The notes under the pieces: model-generated
Told to the model about the DNA's origin: nothing
What the model saw: the letters and a program-made list of their open reading frames with translations, nothing else
The model's database searches: none
Made by a program: the position numbers and the translations under genes
Shown here: positions 5,183 through 5,217 of the stretch, one piece after another
Numbering within the stretch: the first letter of the stretch is position 1
How the letters are laid out: the number at the start of each line of letters is the position of its first letter
DNA from: Spirochaetales bacterium
GTDB lineage: Bacteria; Spirochaetota; Spirochaetia; ARS1246
Direction: 5' to 3'
NCBI GenBank assembly: GCA_016930115.1
Contig: JAFGHN010000069.1
Span: 1 to 5,217, forward strand
DNA length: 5,217 nt

Positions 5183-5217
5183 GGGCAATTACCGATGAAT
5201 ATACCGGATTTCGTAAA

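Noticed and set aside
5195..5217. ATG at 5195 as the start of the next gene
   Set aside because: Only 23 bases are visible, with no ribosome binding site, so it cannot be supported.

Overview
The window carries three genes, all on the + strand, in the order HtrA/DegP-type serine protease (5' end cut by the window edge), the redox-sensing repressor Rex, and a P-type cation ATPase of the P2 (Ca2+/Na+-pump-like) class. By eye the DNA is moderately GC-rich (mid-50s percent). A secreted two-PDZ HtrA implies a cell envelope with a periplasm-like space. The HtrA segments FGFFFRGP, TDYIQTDAAINQGNSGG and LVGINTWIAS resemble spirochaete HtrA proteins as I remember them, so my working guess is a spirochaete. 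This is an inference and was not searched.

Region by region: 1-1428 is the protease, closed by a strong intrinsic terminator at 1481-1516. The 1429-1762 intergenic region (334 bp) is unusually busy. It contains that terminator, a candidate minus-strand small RNA (about 1615 down to 1525) with its own sigma70-like promoter (-35 1646-1651, -10 1623-1628, 17-bp spacer) and a hairpin ending in nine U residues, A/T tracts, and a 23-bp imperfect palindrome (1704-1726) overlapping the -35 of a strong extended -10 promoter for rex (-10 TATAAT at 1740-1745). rex (to 2404) and the ATPase (2465-5101) are 60 bp apart with no terminator between them and probably share a transcript. After the ATPase lie a modest hairpin with four T residues (5117-5144) and a possible promoter (5153-5182) for a gene beyond the window.

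How the genes may work together: Rex represses its targets when NADH/NAD+ is low and leaves DNA when NADH binds, so co-transcription ties expression of an ion pump to the redox regulator's own promoter. The protease unit is separately terminated and need not be functionally related.

The points most worth a second look are the unannotated minus-strand RNA candidate; the start of rex, where the best Shine-Dalgarno sequence precedes an AUC rather than a standard start codon; and an Asp-to-Asn change at a Rex position I recall as part of the NADH switch. No CRISPR, tRNA, rRNA, insertion sequence or attachment site was seen.
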